Shown: positions 5,792-12,957, numbered from the stretch's first letter. The stretch: 12,957 nt of DNA from Candidatus Sulfotelmatobacter sp. (GCA_030037515.1 JASHRE010000187.1:1-12957); one strand, 5' to 3'. A program made the numbers and translations. The notes: generated by a model from the letters alone, not told the origin.

Positions 5792-7303
5792 CTACTTCTT
5801 CGGCTCGATCGCAATCAGCCGATGTTTCGCCTGCCATTCCTGCTCAGGATATTTCCCGTTCGCCGTATTCAGGAATAGATGATAACTCTCCGCCGCCTTT
5901 TTGAAATCTTTTAAATGATCGTAGGCGGAAGCCCGAAGGAAATGCGTCAGCGGAATTTCCGGCAGGAACTTCGCCCGAACATCCAAAGCTTTGATGGCCA
6001 AAGGGTAATTTTGGTTTTCGCTGGCCGCAAAGGCCAGATCGCCGTAGGCCTGACCGAAATCAGGCTTTAGCTTCACGACCGTCAGGAATTCCTGCTGCGC
6101 GTCGGCATACTTCTTTTCCCGCATCAGGCTCTGACCCAGGCTGCGGTGCAATTCCGGATCGTTGGGGCTGCTGGTAACGAGCGAGCGATAAAGGGGTTCG
6201 GCCCGGTCGTTGTCGCCGAGGGTCGTGTACAAATCGGCCAAGTCCCGCCGAACGGAAACGTCTGCCGGAGCGAACCTTGCGCCCACCTGGAGTTCCGCCA
6301 CGGCGGCGTCGTTTTTGCCCTCCGCCGCCAGTACCCGCCCCAATTGGATGTGAGCCGCCCCATTCTCCGGCTGCGCGCTGACAAGCCTACGCAGATATTG
6401 TTCGGCTTCGGGGAAGCGGCGTCCGCGCATGTACAGATTCGCCAGAGCGGTCAGCGCGTCAGAAGATGGGTCGAGCGCCAGCGCTTGCTTGTACTGTCTT
6501 TCGGCATCGGCGAATTTGTTCTCGTTTTCGAGCAGCAGCCCTGCGGAAAGAAGCGGCTCCGGATTTTTGGACTGCAATTTCGCCGCTTGCTCATAGGCGG
6601 CAATCGCGTCTTCCGGCCTCGTTTTTTCCAGGACGTGGGCCAGCGAAATCCACGCCCGTGCCTGCCCTTCGGCCACGCGGCTGGTTGGTGTGAGCCCGGT
6701 GGCCGCTCGCAGATATTGTTCCGCGTCGGGCTGGCCGGTCTTGGCGAGCTGAATTCCCAGATTCAAGTTTGACTCGAAGACATCCGGCTTGGCCGCCACG
6801 GATTTCCTGTACGCCGCGATGGAGTCGTTGGTTTTTCCCAGGCCATTCTCCGTGAATCCCAGATCAAACCAGGCTACGTAATTCGAGGGATCGTTTTCGA
6901 CCACCTTGTGCAGCAGCGGTTCGGCATCGGCGTAATCCCGCTTTTGGATCAGGTCTTCGGCTTTGGCCAGCTCGGGAGGCACCGAACCCTCTTCTTCAAC
7001 GCGCACGTGGCGAATCGTCTCGCTGGAGTTCTCACCGGTCTTGTGATGAATTGGTTTGCTGGAGGAATAGCCGTCGCTCTGATTTTGGGTCTGATTCGAA
7101 TTCGAGTCAGCTGGCGGAGAGCTCGCCTGAAAGCCGGAGCCGAGTGCGAGCGAGAGCAAGAAGTGGGGGCTCCACTGCTGGCTCCTCATATCAGACGTGG
7201 AGATTTTGGAGAGCGCCAGCCCGGTGGTGCTCACCGCGAAGACGCAACCCGCAGCAAGCCACACCGACAACAGTCTACGAGCGGCCATTGGAACGCGCGC
7301 CAT
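5792..7303 (-). CDS. Exported tetratricopeptide-repeat (TPR) protein
   Basis: 503 residues. An N-terminal hydrophobic segment (about 11-31) acts as signal peptide or anchor, followed by a low-complexity Ser/Gln/Asn linker (about 57-95). From about residue 110 to 480 there are roughly ten 34-residue TPR units. Examples are 141-174 (NYVAWFDLG...A-x-KP), 245-279 (NPEPLLSAG...ALDP), 280-313, 314-347, 348-381, 382-415 and 416-450, with the usual W/L-G-Y-A-P positions. TPR solenoids are protein-protein scaffolds, so a periplasmic assembly or scaffolding role is likely; there is no enzyme domain. The ATG at 7303 lies inside the last 29 bp of uvrA; a second ATG at 7288 is equally possible. It probably depends on the uvrA transcript. 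The TPR call is firm; the specific function is unknown. Confidence 0.9.
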   Translation of the reverse strand: MARVPMAARRLLSVWLAAGCVFAVSTTGLALSKISTSDMRSQQWSPHFLLSLALGSGFQASSPPADSNSNQTQNQSDGYSSSKPIHHKTGENSSETIRHVRVEEEGSVPPELAKAEDLIQKRDYADAEPLLHKVVENDPSNYVAWFDLGFTENGLGKTNDSIAAYRKSVAAKPDVFESNLNLGIQLAKTGQPDAEQYLRAATGLTPTSRVAEGQARAWISLAHVLEKTRPEDAIAAYEQAAKLQSKNPEPLLSAGLLLENENKFADAERQYKQALALDPSSDALTALANLYMRGRRFPEAEQYLRRLVSAQPENGAAHIQLGRVLAAEGKNDAAVAELQVGARFAPADVSVRRDLADLYTTLGDNDRAEPLYRSLVTSSPNDPELHRSLGQSLMREKKYADAQQEFLTVVKLKPDFGQAYGDLAFAASENQNYPLAIKALDVRAKFLPEIPLTHFLRASAYDHLKDFKKAAESYHLFLNTANGKYPEQEWQAKHRLIAIEPKK

Positions 7304-10295
7304 TCCGATTCAGGATACGCGCAAGATACCGGCCAGTGTAAGAGCCGGAAATCTTAGCGATGGCCTCCGGCGGACCTGCACCTACAACTTTGCCGCCGCG
7401 GTTCCCGCCCTCCGGGCCGAGATCGATCACCCAGTCCGCCGTCTTGATCACCTCCAGATTGTGTTCGATTACGACGATCGATCCGCCGACTTCAATCAGT
7501 CGGCGGAAAGCCGCGAGCAGTTTGCTCACGTCGTCGAAATGCAGACCGGTGGTCGGCTCGTCGAAAATGTAGAGCAGCCGCCTTGATCCGTTTCCATCGC
7601 CTTTGAGCGGGCCTCGCGTGGCGGGTTGCAGGTGCGCGGCGAGCTTCATGCGCTGAGCCTCACCACCGGAAAGCGTGGTCGCCGACTGACCCAGCCGCAG
7701 ATATCCCAATCCGACTTCTTCGAGAGCTCGCAGCTTCTCCGTAATTTTCGGCGCTTCGGCAAAAAATTTCAGTGCTTCCTTCACGGTTAGACTGAGCGCC
7801 TCGTGAATGTTCTTTCCGCGATAGCGCACTTCGAGTACCTGCGGCTTGTAACGCGTGCCTTTGCACTCTTCGCAAATCAGTTCGACGTCAGCGAGGAATT
7901 GCATTTCGACCGTAACAGTTCCATCTCCTTGACAGGTTTCGCAGCGGCCGCCGGGAATGTTGAAAGAAAAATGTCCCGCGCTGAAGCCGCGTTTTTTCGC
8001 CTCGGGAAGGGAAGCGTAGAGTTCGCGGATCGCGTCGAACCCCTTGATGTAGGTCACTGGGTTCGAGCGCGGAGTGCGTCCAATCGGCGATTGGTCGACC
8101 AGGACCACTTCGTCGATAAACTGGTCGCCGGTCAAGCTCTCCCAGGTGGCCGCAGGACCGGTCCCATTACTGGATTGACCTTTTGCCTGGACCAGCGCCC
8201 GATACAAGACCTGATGCAGGAGCGTGGACTTACCCGATCCCGACACACCCGTAATCGCGACGAGCATTCCCAGAGGAATGCTGATCTCAAGATTTTTGAG
8301 ATTGTTGGCGCGAACGCCGCGGACTCTAATCTGCTGTGCTCCCGGCTTGCGCCGGGTTGCAGGCGGCTGAATGCGGAGATCCTCCGAGAGATAGCGTCCG
8401 GTCAGCGATGTGGGATTGTGCGCGATCTCGTCGTAACTTCCTTCAGCGACCAGCTTGCCGCCGTTTTCGCCGGCTCCCGGCCCGAGATCCAGAATGCGAT
8501 CGGCCGCTTTCATGATGTCGAGATCGTGCTCGACCACGAGGATGGTGTTTCCCAGATTGCGCAGATCGTGAAGAATCCTGATCAACCGGTGCGTATCGCG
8601 CGGATGCAATCCGATCGAAGGTTCGTCGAGAACGTAGAGAGTTCCGACCAGACGCGAGCCCAGCGAAGTTGCCAGTTGGATGCGCTGCGCCTCGCCGCCG
8701 GAGAGCGTTGAGGACAAGCGGTCGAGCGTGAGGTATTCCAGTCCGACTTCGTTCAAGAAGCGCAGCCGTTCGCGGATCTCTTGCAACAGCTTGTCGGCGA
8801 TCTCCGATTCCGCAAGACTCAATCGCAACTCGGAAAAAAATCGATGCGCGTCTTCGACTGTGAGCGCACAAATCTGGCATATGTTCTTGCCGCTGATTTT
8901 TACCTGCTGCGCTTCCACGCGCAGCCGCTTTCCGTTGCACGCTGAGCACAACGAGTATCCGCGGTAGCGGCTGAGAAAAACGCGCACATGCAGCTTGTAT
9001 TTCTTTCGTTCCAGGTGATTGAAGAATCCCCGAATACCGAGAAATCTGCCTTCGCCGTTGAGGATGAGATTGCGATGTTCCTCTTGCAGGTCGTCCCACG
9101 CCATATCCAGCGGAATGCCGGCCTGCTTCGCATAGCGCTTCAGATCGGTGAACAGGGGACGATACTTCGGCTTGGTCCACGGCTCGATCGCGCCTTCAGC
9201 GAGAGTCTTCGACCTATCGGGAATCACGCGGTCGAGATCGAAATCGATCGTATTGCCGAATCCCTGGCATTTGGCACACGCACCGTAAGGATTGTTGAAC
9301 GAGAACAGCCGCGGCTCCGGCTCCTCGTAGCGGATATTGCAGTTCTTACATTCAAATCGCTGTGCGAAGCGAAGTGACGTGGCGCGGGAACTCCTGCCCG
9401 CCGACTGTGCGGGACGAACACTAGCGTTCGCCAAATCCACGGGCTCAGCATTCGGCAGCTCAAAGAGCACCTCGCCCGACTCGCGATATGCAGTCTCAAC
9501 CGCATCCACGATCCGTGAGCGCGATCCCGGCGAAACGGTCAGCCGGTCCACCAAAATATAAACTGGTTCGGCAAAATTGACGTCGAGCAATGACTCCGGC
9601 GTCGAAAACTCAAAGATCTGACCTGCCTGATAGAGCCGGTTGAATCCAGCTTTGCGTAGATCAAACAGACGGGACTTCAGAGCGTCGGGTATTGAAACCG
9701 CGGGTGCACCACCTTTGGGCGATTTCGCCGAAGGTGGGGATTTTCTTTTTTTTGTGGGTTCCGGTTTGGCTTCAGAATGTCCGGCAATGGTTCGCTGCAA
9801 CGGAAATAGCACCTGCAGCCGCGTCTCCGGTTCGAGCGCCAGGATCGCATCCGTAACCTCGTCGACCGTATCTTTCTTCACCTCCCGCCCGCAATTCGCG
9901 CAGAACGTCCGGCCCACTCGAGCAAAGAGCAGCCGCAGATAGTCGTATATCTCCGTTGCCGTGGCGACCGTCGACCGGGGATTCCGTGTCGTATTTTTCT
10001 GCCGGATTGCCACGGCCGGAGCGATGCCGTCGATGATGTCCGCATCTGGCTTTTCGATCCGCTCCAGAAATTGCCGCGCATATGCCGAGAGCGACTCCAC
10101 ATAGCGCCGCTGCCCTTCGGCATAAATCGTGTCGAACGCGAGCGAAGACTTGCCCGACCCAGACACGCCGGTGACCACCGTCAGCGTATTGTGGGGGACC
10201 TTAAAGTCAATGTTCTTGAGGTTGTGGACGCGCGCCCCGCGCACCACAATGCCGTCGGTTGCGGTCGGAGTAGAAGAATTCAAATCAGAGGACAT
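7275..10295 (-). CDS. uvrA: UvrABC excinuclease subunit A (DNA damage recognition ATPase)
   Basis: UvrA dimers find bulky DNA lesions and load UvrB in nucleotide excision repair. Both ABC ATPase modules are intact: Walker A at 43-50 and 683-690 (GVSGSGKS), signature LSGGEAQR at 531-538 and 875-882, Walker B at 553-560 (LYVLDEPS) and 908-915 (LYIFDEPT), switch His at 590 and 945. Zinc-type cysteine quartets occur at 316/319/340/343 and 785/788/808/811; further CxxC pairs lie at 132/135, 450/453 and 473/476. At 1006 residues it exceeds the usual 940-970. Apparent extra segments are a Lys/Pro/Ser-rich stretch (about 171-200), a basic Ser/Arg stretch (about 288-308) before the first zinc module, and a short one near 891-905. 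The start is the ATG at 10295, just before the family's IVVRGARVHNLKNI. It is first in a four-gene minus-strand group. Confidence 0.98.
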   Translation of the reverse strand: MSSDLNSSTPTATDGIVVRGARVHNLKNIDFKVPHNTLTVVTGVSGSGKSSLAFDTIYAEGQRRYVESLSAYARQFLERIEKPDADIIDGIAPAVAIRQKNTTRNPRSTVATATEIYDYLRLLFARVGRTFCANCGREVKKDTVDEVTDAILALEPETRLQVLFPLQRTIAGHSEAKPEPTKKRKSPPSAKSPKGGAPAVSIPDALKSRLFDLRKAGFNRLYQAGQIFEFSTPESLLDVNFAEPVYILVDRLTVSPGSRSRIVDAVETAYRESGEVLFELPNAEPVDLANASVRPAQSAGRSSRATSLRFAQRFECKNCNIRYEEPEPRLFSFNNPYGACAKCQGFGNTIDFDLDRVIPDRSKTLAEGAIEPWTKPKYRPLFTDLKRYAKQAGIPLDMAWDDLQEEHRNLILNGEGRFLGIRGFFNHLERKKYKLHVRVFLSRYRGYSLCSACNGKRLRVEAQQVKISGKNICQICALTVEDAHRFFSELRLSLAESEIADKLLQEIRERLRFLNEVGLEYLTLDRLSSTLSGGEAQRIQLATSLGSRLVGTLYVLDEPSIGLHPRDTHRLIRILHDLRNLGNTILVVEHDLDIMKAADRILDLGPGAGENGGKLVAEGSYDEIAHNPTSLTGRYLSEDLRIQPPATRRKPGAQQIRVRGVRANNLKNLEISIPLGMLVAITGVSGSGKSTLLHQVLYRALVQAKGQSSNGTGPAATWESLTGDQFIDEVVLVDQSPIGRTPRSNPVTYIKGFDAIRELYASLPEAKKRGFSAGHFSFNIPGGRCETCQGDGTVTVEMQFLADVELICEECKGTRYKPQVLEVRYRGKNIHEALSLTVKEALKFFAEAPKITEKLRALEEVGLGYLRLGQSATTLSGGEAQRMKLAAHLQPATRGPLKGDGNGSRRLLYIFDEPTTGLHFDDVSKLLAAFRRLIEVGGSIVVIEHNLEVIKTADWVIDLGPEGGNRGGKVVGAGPPEAIAKISGSYTGRYLARILNRNGARSNGRS
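9397..9430. repeat. Tandem hairpins inside uvrA (residues about 289-300)
   Basis: CCCGC (9397-9401) pairs with GCGGG (9409-9413), and directly after it CGAAC (9415-9419) pairs with GTTCG (9426-9430). Both lie in the segment encoding an extra Ser/Arg-rich stretch absent from typical UvrA proteins at this point. This suggests insertion of a palindromic element in frame, but the lineage's own UvrA alignment is needed to date it. Confidence 0.4.
9709..9737. repeat. Strong inverted repeat inside uvrA (residues about 187-196)
   Basis: CCACCTT (9709-9715) pairs with AAGGTGG (9731-9737), and inside that GGCGA (9718-9722) pairs with TCGCC (9725-9729), leaving one small internal mismatch and a tiny loop. 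It falls within the Lys/Pro/Ser-rich extra segment of UvrA (SPKGG region). The shape is that of a REP-type palindrome accommodated in frame. Confidence 0.5.
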
Positions 10296-10374
10296 CGGGT
10301 CAGAGTCGCCCTGCTCGGACTCCTTTCCGGCACACGTACACCTAGCAGGTTCGCGAGCAGCAGGCGAATCTTCT

Positions 10375-10380
10375 ATTATA
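10375..10380 (-). promoter_or_regulatory. uvrA: Candidate -10 box for the uvrA group
   Basis: On the minus strand an exact TATAAT lies 79 bp upstream of the uvrA ATG, within the 166-bp gap separating uvrA from the oxidase cluster. No good -35 hexamer is found at 16-18 bp, so a conventional sigma-70 promoter is only partly supported. I could not identify a LexA-type operator. The gap argues that uvrA has its own promoter. Confidence 0.3.
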
Positions 10381-10461
10381 AGCGAATACGCAGGAGTGGG
10401 CGCGTCATGCGAAGTCGGAGAGTCTTCCCCTCGCGAAGCGAACGCGTGGGCTCCTGAAGAA

Positions 10462-10779
10462 CTAGAGGGAATTCTCGTCTTTTTCGAGTTTTTCGAGGTC
10501 GCGTTTCTTGCTGTACCGAATCGCCGCCCTTACGCCGAGAGTGATGGCTCCGATCGGAGGTAGAATCATGACCAGAATGGCTCGATTGAGCGCCAGCTGC
10601 CCATCTTTGGGAGTTGCTTTGGCCGTGGCGTAGCACATCGCGCATCCCTGTGCCAGAGCGGGAGCAACCGACAGACCGAGAACAAGCGCAAGCAGAATGG
10701 TGAAAAACACGCTTCTGACAGCCTCCCTCCCGCTCGAACTTCGCAAAGCCTTCGCGATCTTTGCGCTAAATTTCCTCAT
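10462..10779 (-). CDS. Small membrane protein with Cys-x-x-Cys motif, linked to cytochrome oxidase genes
   Basis: 105 residues from the ATG at 10779, which has GGGAG four bases upstream and overlaps the subunit IV stop by 4 bp. The frame is open further upstream, but that part lies inside the subunit IV gene. A first hydrophobic segment (about 24-43, ending APALAQ) is a signal peptide or anchor. GCAMCY with Cys46 and Cys49 follows immediately on the outer side, then a second membrane helix (about 65-84) and a highly charged Lys/Glu/Asp tail. The motif lacks the His of a haem c site (CxxCH). Its position in the operon suggests a role in oxidase assembly, copper or thiol handling, or as an accessory subunit; this is inference. 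I recognise no named family. Confidence 0.8.
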   Translation of the reverse strand: MRKFSAKIAKALRSSSGREAVRSVFFTILLALVLGLSVAPALAQGCAMCYATAKATPKDGQLALNRAILVMILPPIGAITLGVRAAIRYSKKRDLEKLEKDENSL

Positions 10780-11096
10780 TTCACTCCCAACTGCAAAATC
10801 CGGTCGGCATCCGGGAAAAAGAAGAAATACATGATGATGAAGCACGCCGTCACCGAGATCACCAGCAGCCAGCGCATCAGCGCCCTCTCAAACTTCAGGT
10901 GCATGAAGTAGCCTATAATCAACGCCGACTTGATGATCGACAGAATCAGCAGGACTTCGAGCATGTGTGCTGAATTGCCGTGGAATACCTCGTTGTTGTA
11001 ACCCAGCCATACTTCGACGCCCGTCAGTATCAGCAGCGCTCCCCACACCCAGAAGTACTGTCCTTTGCTGTCATCATGCTTCGCGATGTCGTGCAT
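10776..11096 (-). CDS. ctaF: Cytochrome c oxidase subunit IV (caa3-type, small membrane subunit)
   Basis: 106 residues with three membrane helices (about 14-33, 43-66, 74-96). The second contains the family's hallmark SIIKSALIIGYFMHLKFE, a Lys in the helix followed by the YFMHLK-x-E exit. The protein belongs to the prokaryotic COX4/CtaF type that stabilises heme-copper oxidases in the cytoplasmic membrane and has no redox centre. The ATG at 11096 has a good ribosome site, GAGAGGA, seven bases upstream. It follows subunit III by 96 bp and overlaps the small CxxC protein gene by 4 bp. The gene name varies between lineages; the family call is solid. Confidence 0.9.
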   Translation of the reverse strand: MHDIAKHDDSKGQYFWVWGALLILTGVEVWLGYNNEVFHGNSAHMLEVLLILSIIKSALIIGYFMHLKFERALMRWLLVISVTACFIIMYFFFFPDADRILQLGVK

Positions 11097-11192
11097 TCTA
11101 TAGTCCTCTCAGTCTTGCCGTCCGGAGCATCGCACCCTGTGACTTGGTAGGATGAGCGAACGGTGCGTCGCCTCCTGCGGCGGCTTGCATCC

Positions 11193-12017
11193 CTATACAA
11201 CTCTCGTCGACATCAGATACACCAGCGGGAAGATAAACATCCACACCAGATCGACAAAGTGCCAATACAAGCCCGCGACCTCGACATCATGCGCGTCATA
11301 ATCCTTCGGCTTAAGAAACAAAATGATCGCCGCGACGACCAACGCGATGCCCAGAACATGCACCGGATAATGAAACACATTACCCGACGGAATCAGAAAC
11401 GCCGCCGCAATCCAGACCACGCCCAGGACCGCCAGAAACATTTTGCGTAAAGCAACGACCCCCAGGTAAATCACCCCAAGCGTCACGTGCAGCATGTGCA
11501 TCGCCGTTAGCCCGAAGAACGCTTGTGTGAACTGGGGCACGTTCTTCGAAATGTCGGCCAATTCACCCGCCGTCGCAGGCTGGGTAACGCCGAGAATCGA
11601 GAAGAAACCGGGAAGCGCCAACCCTTTACCAATCAGCTTCGACCACTCCATGCCGTGCAGAACAATGAACGCTGTCCCGAACGCCATGGTCGCCAGCAGC
11701 CAGTTGCGCGTCCACGCCCGATCGTGGCGCTGTGCCGCAAATACGCCCAGCACCATCGTCAGTGAACTCGATAGCAGGCAGGCGGTCATGATCGTCGCGT
11801 TGGCGATGCTCTCCGCGTGAAACGGTGTCGGCCACGGATTCGTATAAATGCGGTTGTAACTGAAGGCGAACAGCAGAGCACCAAAAGTCAGCGAGTCGGA
11901 GGCGAGGAACAGCCACATCCCCACTTTTTTCGAGTACGCTCCAAACAGCGGAGCCTCATAGGCTCCCGGACTCGCGTGTTCTGGTACGACTTCGTGCTGA
12001 ATGGTGGCGTCAGCCAT
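11193..12017 (-). CDS. ctaE: Cytochrome c oxidase subunit III (first of two, gene proximal to subunit IV)
   Basis: 274 residues from the ATG at 12017, which has a GGGGG stretch about 11 bases upstream. The frame continues to an ATG at 12089, but those 24 residues come from the repeat-rich intergenic DNA, so the later start is preferred. The protein is polytopic. KVGMWLFLASD (31-41) opens the heme-copper oxidase III fold; the family normally has Glu at the position of Asp41, so this is a conservative change. The C-terminus has the signature GLYWHFVDLVWMFIFPLVY. An additional helix pair after LRKMFLAVLGVVWI is unlike the second copy. Subunit III supports proton uptake and stability of subunit I in the inner membrane. 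Confidence 0.92.
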   Translation of the reverse strand: MADATIQHEVVPEHASPGAYEAPLFGAYSKKVGMWLFLASDSLTFGALLFAFSYNRIYTNPWPTPFHAESIANATIMTACLLSSSLTMVLGVFAAQRHDRAWTRNWLLATMAFGTAFIVLHGMEWSKLIGKGLALPGFFSILGVTQPATAGELADISKNVPQFTQAFFGLTAMHMLHVTLGVIYLGVVALRKMFLAVLGVVWIAAAFLIPSGNVFHYPVHVLGIALVVAAIILFLKPKDYDAHDVEVAGLYWHFVDLVWMFIFPLVYLMSTRVV

Positions 12018-12048
12018 TTGCGCAAGTTCCCCCTTGTGAGTCGCAGGT

Positions 12049-12135
12049 TTCAAGTTGCAATGTTTCAAGGTTTCAAGAGCGCTTGGCATCTCGCAATCAC
12101 AAGTTTTGAAACCTTGAAAGGTGAAACTTTGAAGC
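12049..12135. repeat. 14-bp perfect inverted repeat made of short repeats, between the two subunit III genes
   Basis: TTTCAAGGTTTCAA (12063-12076) is matched exactly in reverse complement by TTGAAACCTTGAAA (12106-12119), with 29 bp between. On both flanks further TTTCAA-like units recur every 7-8 bases: GTTTCAAG near 12049, and GTGAAACTTTGAAG at 12121-12134. So each arm is part of a short tandem array, in opposite orientations. A transcript would form a long stem in the 150-bp gap between the genes. It could set relative expression of the two subunits, or simply be a repeat element. There is no U-run for termination. Confidence 0.65.
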
Positions 12136-12167
12136 CCGGTGCCTATCGGCCTGCACTAGTGAAGCCT

Positions 12168-12917
12168 CTATCTTGCAAACCCTAACAGCGCAAAAATATA
12201 AATCCAGAGAAAAGCCATGAAGTGCCAATACCATGCCGTTATATCGACCGCGATTCGCTTCGATTCCGGCGATTTGTGCCGCAGAAACGCCAATGCTGCC
12301 CACAACAACGCAACCATGCCTCCCGCCAGATGCACGGCATGCGTGGCGGTCAGCAGAAACACGAACGAACTGTTCGGATTCGTATTGATGTAAAAGCCAG
12401 CATTGTGCAACTGGCCCCATGCCATCCACTGCCCGCCGAGAAAAGCGAATCCGAGCGCAACGGTGATCCACAGCCAAGGGAACGATCTCTCGTCTCCCAA
12501 GGAAACGCCGGGAATCGATCGTACCGGCGCAAGCGCTGCCTGTCGTGCCGCCTGCCTTCTGGCAAACTCCACCGCGGCGCTGCTTAACAGCAGCACAACG
12601 GTGTTGAATCCCATCAAAAGCCAGGGCAATTGAACCTGGCCCCAGTCGTGCACATAACTTTTCGACGCATCGTCGAACGTCGGTAGTCCCTGGCGGACGA
12701 TATACGCGCTGGTCAGCGCGATAAATACCATGCAGACGGTGATGACGGTCAGGATCAACCCCAGTCGCGCCCGGCGCAAGCGCGCGCCATAATCTGGCCC
12801 GCCACCGCTGCGTCCGTCATCGCCGCCTCCGGTGGGAGGAGCGGGAGGGTCTTGGCCGCGTCCGGTCTGGCCTCGCCCTATGTGATCGATCGGAGTTGTT
12901 GGAGTGTAGGTCGCCAT
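12168..12917 (-). CDS. Heme-copper oxidase subunit III-like protein (second copy, promoter-proximal)
   Basis: 249 residues. A hydrophilic Gly/Pro/Asp-rich leader (about 1-45) precedes five or so membrane segments; the helix pairs near 50-70, 98-115 and 147-165 and the ending AWYWHFMAFLWIYIFALLGF match the subunit III family. The residue normally Glu in the family's early helix falls in LILTVITVCMVF, where no acidic residue is present, so this copy lacks that conserved carboxylate. FYINTNPNSSFVFLLTATHAVHLAGG is the usual late-helix region. The ATG at 12917 lies 13 bp after the end of an upstream reading frame. Two unlike subunit III genes in tandem suggest a caa3-like oxidase with both as subunits. 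The family is confident; the role of each copy is inferred. Confidence 0.85.
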   Translation of the reverse strand: MATYTPTTPIDHIGRGQTGRGQDPPAPPTGGGDDGRSGGGPDYGARLRRARLGLILTVITVCMVFIALTSAYIVRQGLPTFDDASKSYVHDWGQVQLPWLLMGFNTVVLLLSSAAVEFARRQAARQAALAPVRSIPGVSLGDERSFPWLWITVALGFAFLGGQWMAWGQLHNAGFYINTNPNSSFVFLLTATHAVHLAGGMVALLWAALAFLRHKSPESKRIAVDITAWYWHFMAFLWIYIFALLGFAR

Positions 12918-12930
12918 ACAACTAGGGTGA

Positions 12931-12957
12931 TCAATGCGCCGTGGAGGTTGCCGGATC
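12931..12957 (-). CDS. C-terminal codons of an upstream gene, possibly oxidase subunit I (cut by window edge)
   Basis: In the minus strand the last bases read DPATSTAH followed by TGA (12931-12933), 13 bp before the second subunit III start. In oxidase operons of this layout subunit I normally precedes subunit III, so this may be the end of ctaD. Eight residues cannot prove it, and an open frame of this length is expected by chance. Confidence 0.35.
   Translation of the reverse strand, partial: DPATSTAH

Noticed and set aside
6146..6772. 208-codon + strand frame opposite the TPR gene
   Set aside because: Antisense shadow of the TPR coding frame; no recognisable protein features.
7803..8711. 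302-codon open frame on the + strand opposite uvrA
   Set aside because: It is antisense to the highly conserved uvrA ATPase region; its translation shows no family motif, and long antisense frames are expected in GC-rich genes.
11097..11192. Hairpin GTCGCC/GGCGGC (about 11167-11184) as a terminator inside the oxidase operon
   Set aside because: Six-base stem with a G-T pair and no U-run; the downstream subunit IV gene would be cut off from its operon.
1..12957. CRISPR array, transposon, phage or defence genes
   Set aside because: No regularly spaced repeats of 25-40 bp, no transposase, integrase, nuclease-helicase or toxin-antitoxin motifs in any frame.

Overview
The window is an ordinary-looking chromosomal stretch of moderately high GC from a Gram-negative-type bacterium. 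The gene set fits Acidobacteriota (Koribacter/Terriglobus-like soil lineages) best: a secreted DinB-type protein, a caa3-like oxidase cluster with two subunit III genes, an enlarged uvrA followed by secreted helical and TPR proteins, and intergenic DNA rich in short 7-8 bp repeats and palindromes. This assignment is inferred from gene content, not from a marker gene. I see no rRNA, tRNA, CRISPR array, transposase or phage gene.

Left part (1-3705). The 3' end of folE (GTP cyclohydrolase I) is followed on the + strand by a TTG-started short-chain dehydrogenase and then a secreted DinB-family gene broken by a single-base frameshift. A rhomboid intramembrane protease lies on the - strand and is divergent from truB (tRNA pseudouridine-55 synthase). 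The promoter region between them is bracketed by a 10-bp inverted repeat.

Middle (3892-10295, all on the - strand). A SprT-like zinc metalloprotein gene stands apart. It lies downstream of a tightly packed group transcribed as uvrA, then an exported TPR protein, then two small exported helical proteins. The overlaps and gaps are 29 bp, 12 bp and a 4-bp stop/start overlap, so the four genes are probably one transcript. UvrA has all its ATPase and zinc motifs, but carries extra segments whose DNA contains strong inverted repeats.

Right part (10462-12957, - strand). This is the distal half of a heme-copper (caa3-like) cytochrome oxidase operon. In transcription order it holds the probable last codons of an upstream gene (possibly subunit I), two different subunit III genes, subunit IV, and a small two-helix membrane protein with a Cys-x-x-Cys motif that overlaps the subunit IV gene by 4 bp. 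The 150-bp gap between the two subunit III genes holds a repeat-rich 14-bp perfect inverted repeat.

No dramatic new system is visible. The best leads are the uncharacterised uvrA-linked exported trio, the oxidase-linked CxxC protein, the palindromes inside uvrA, and three different short-repeat clusters next to gene starts.
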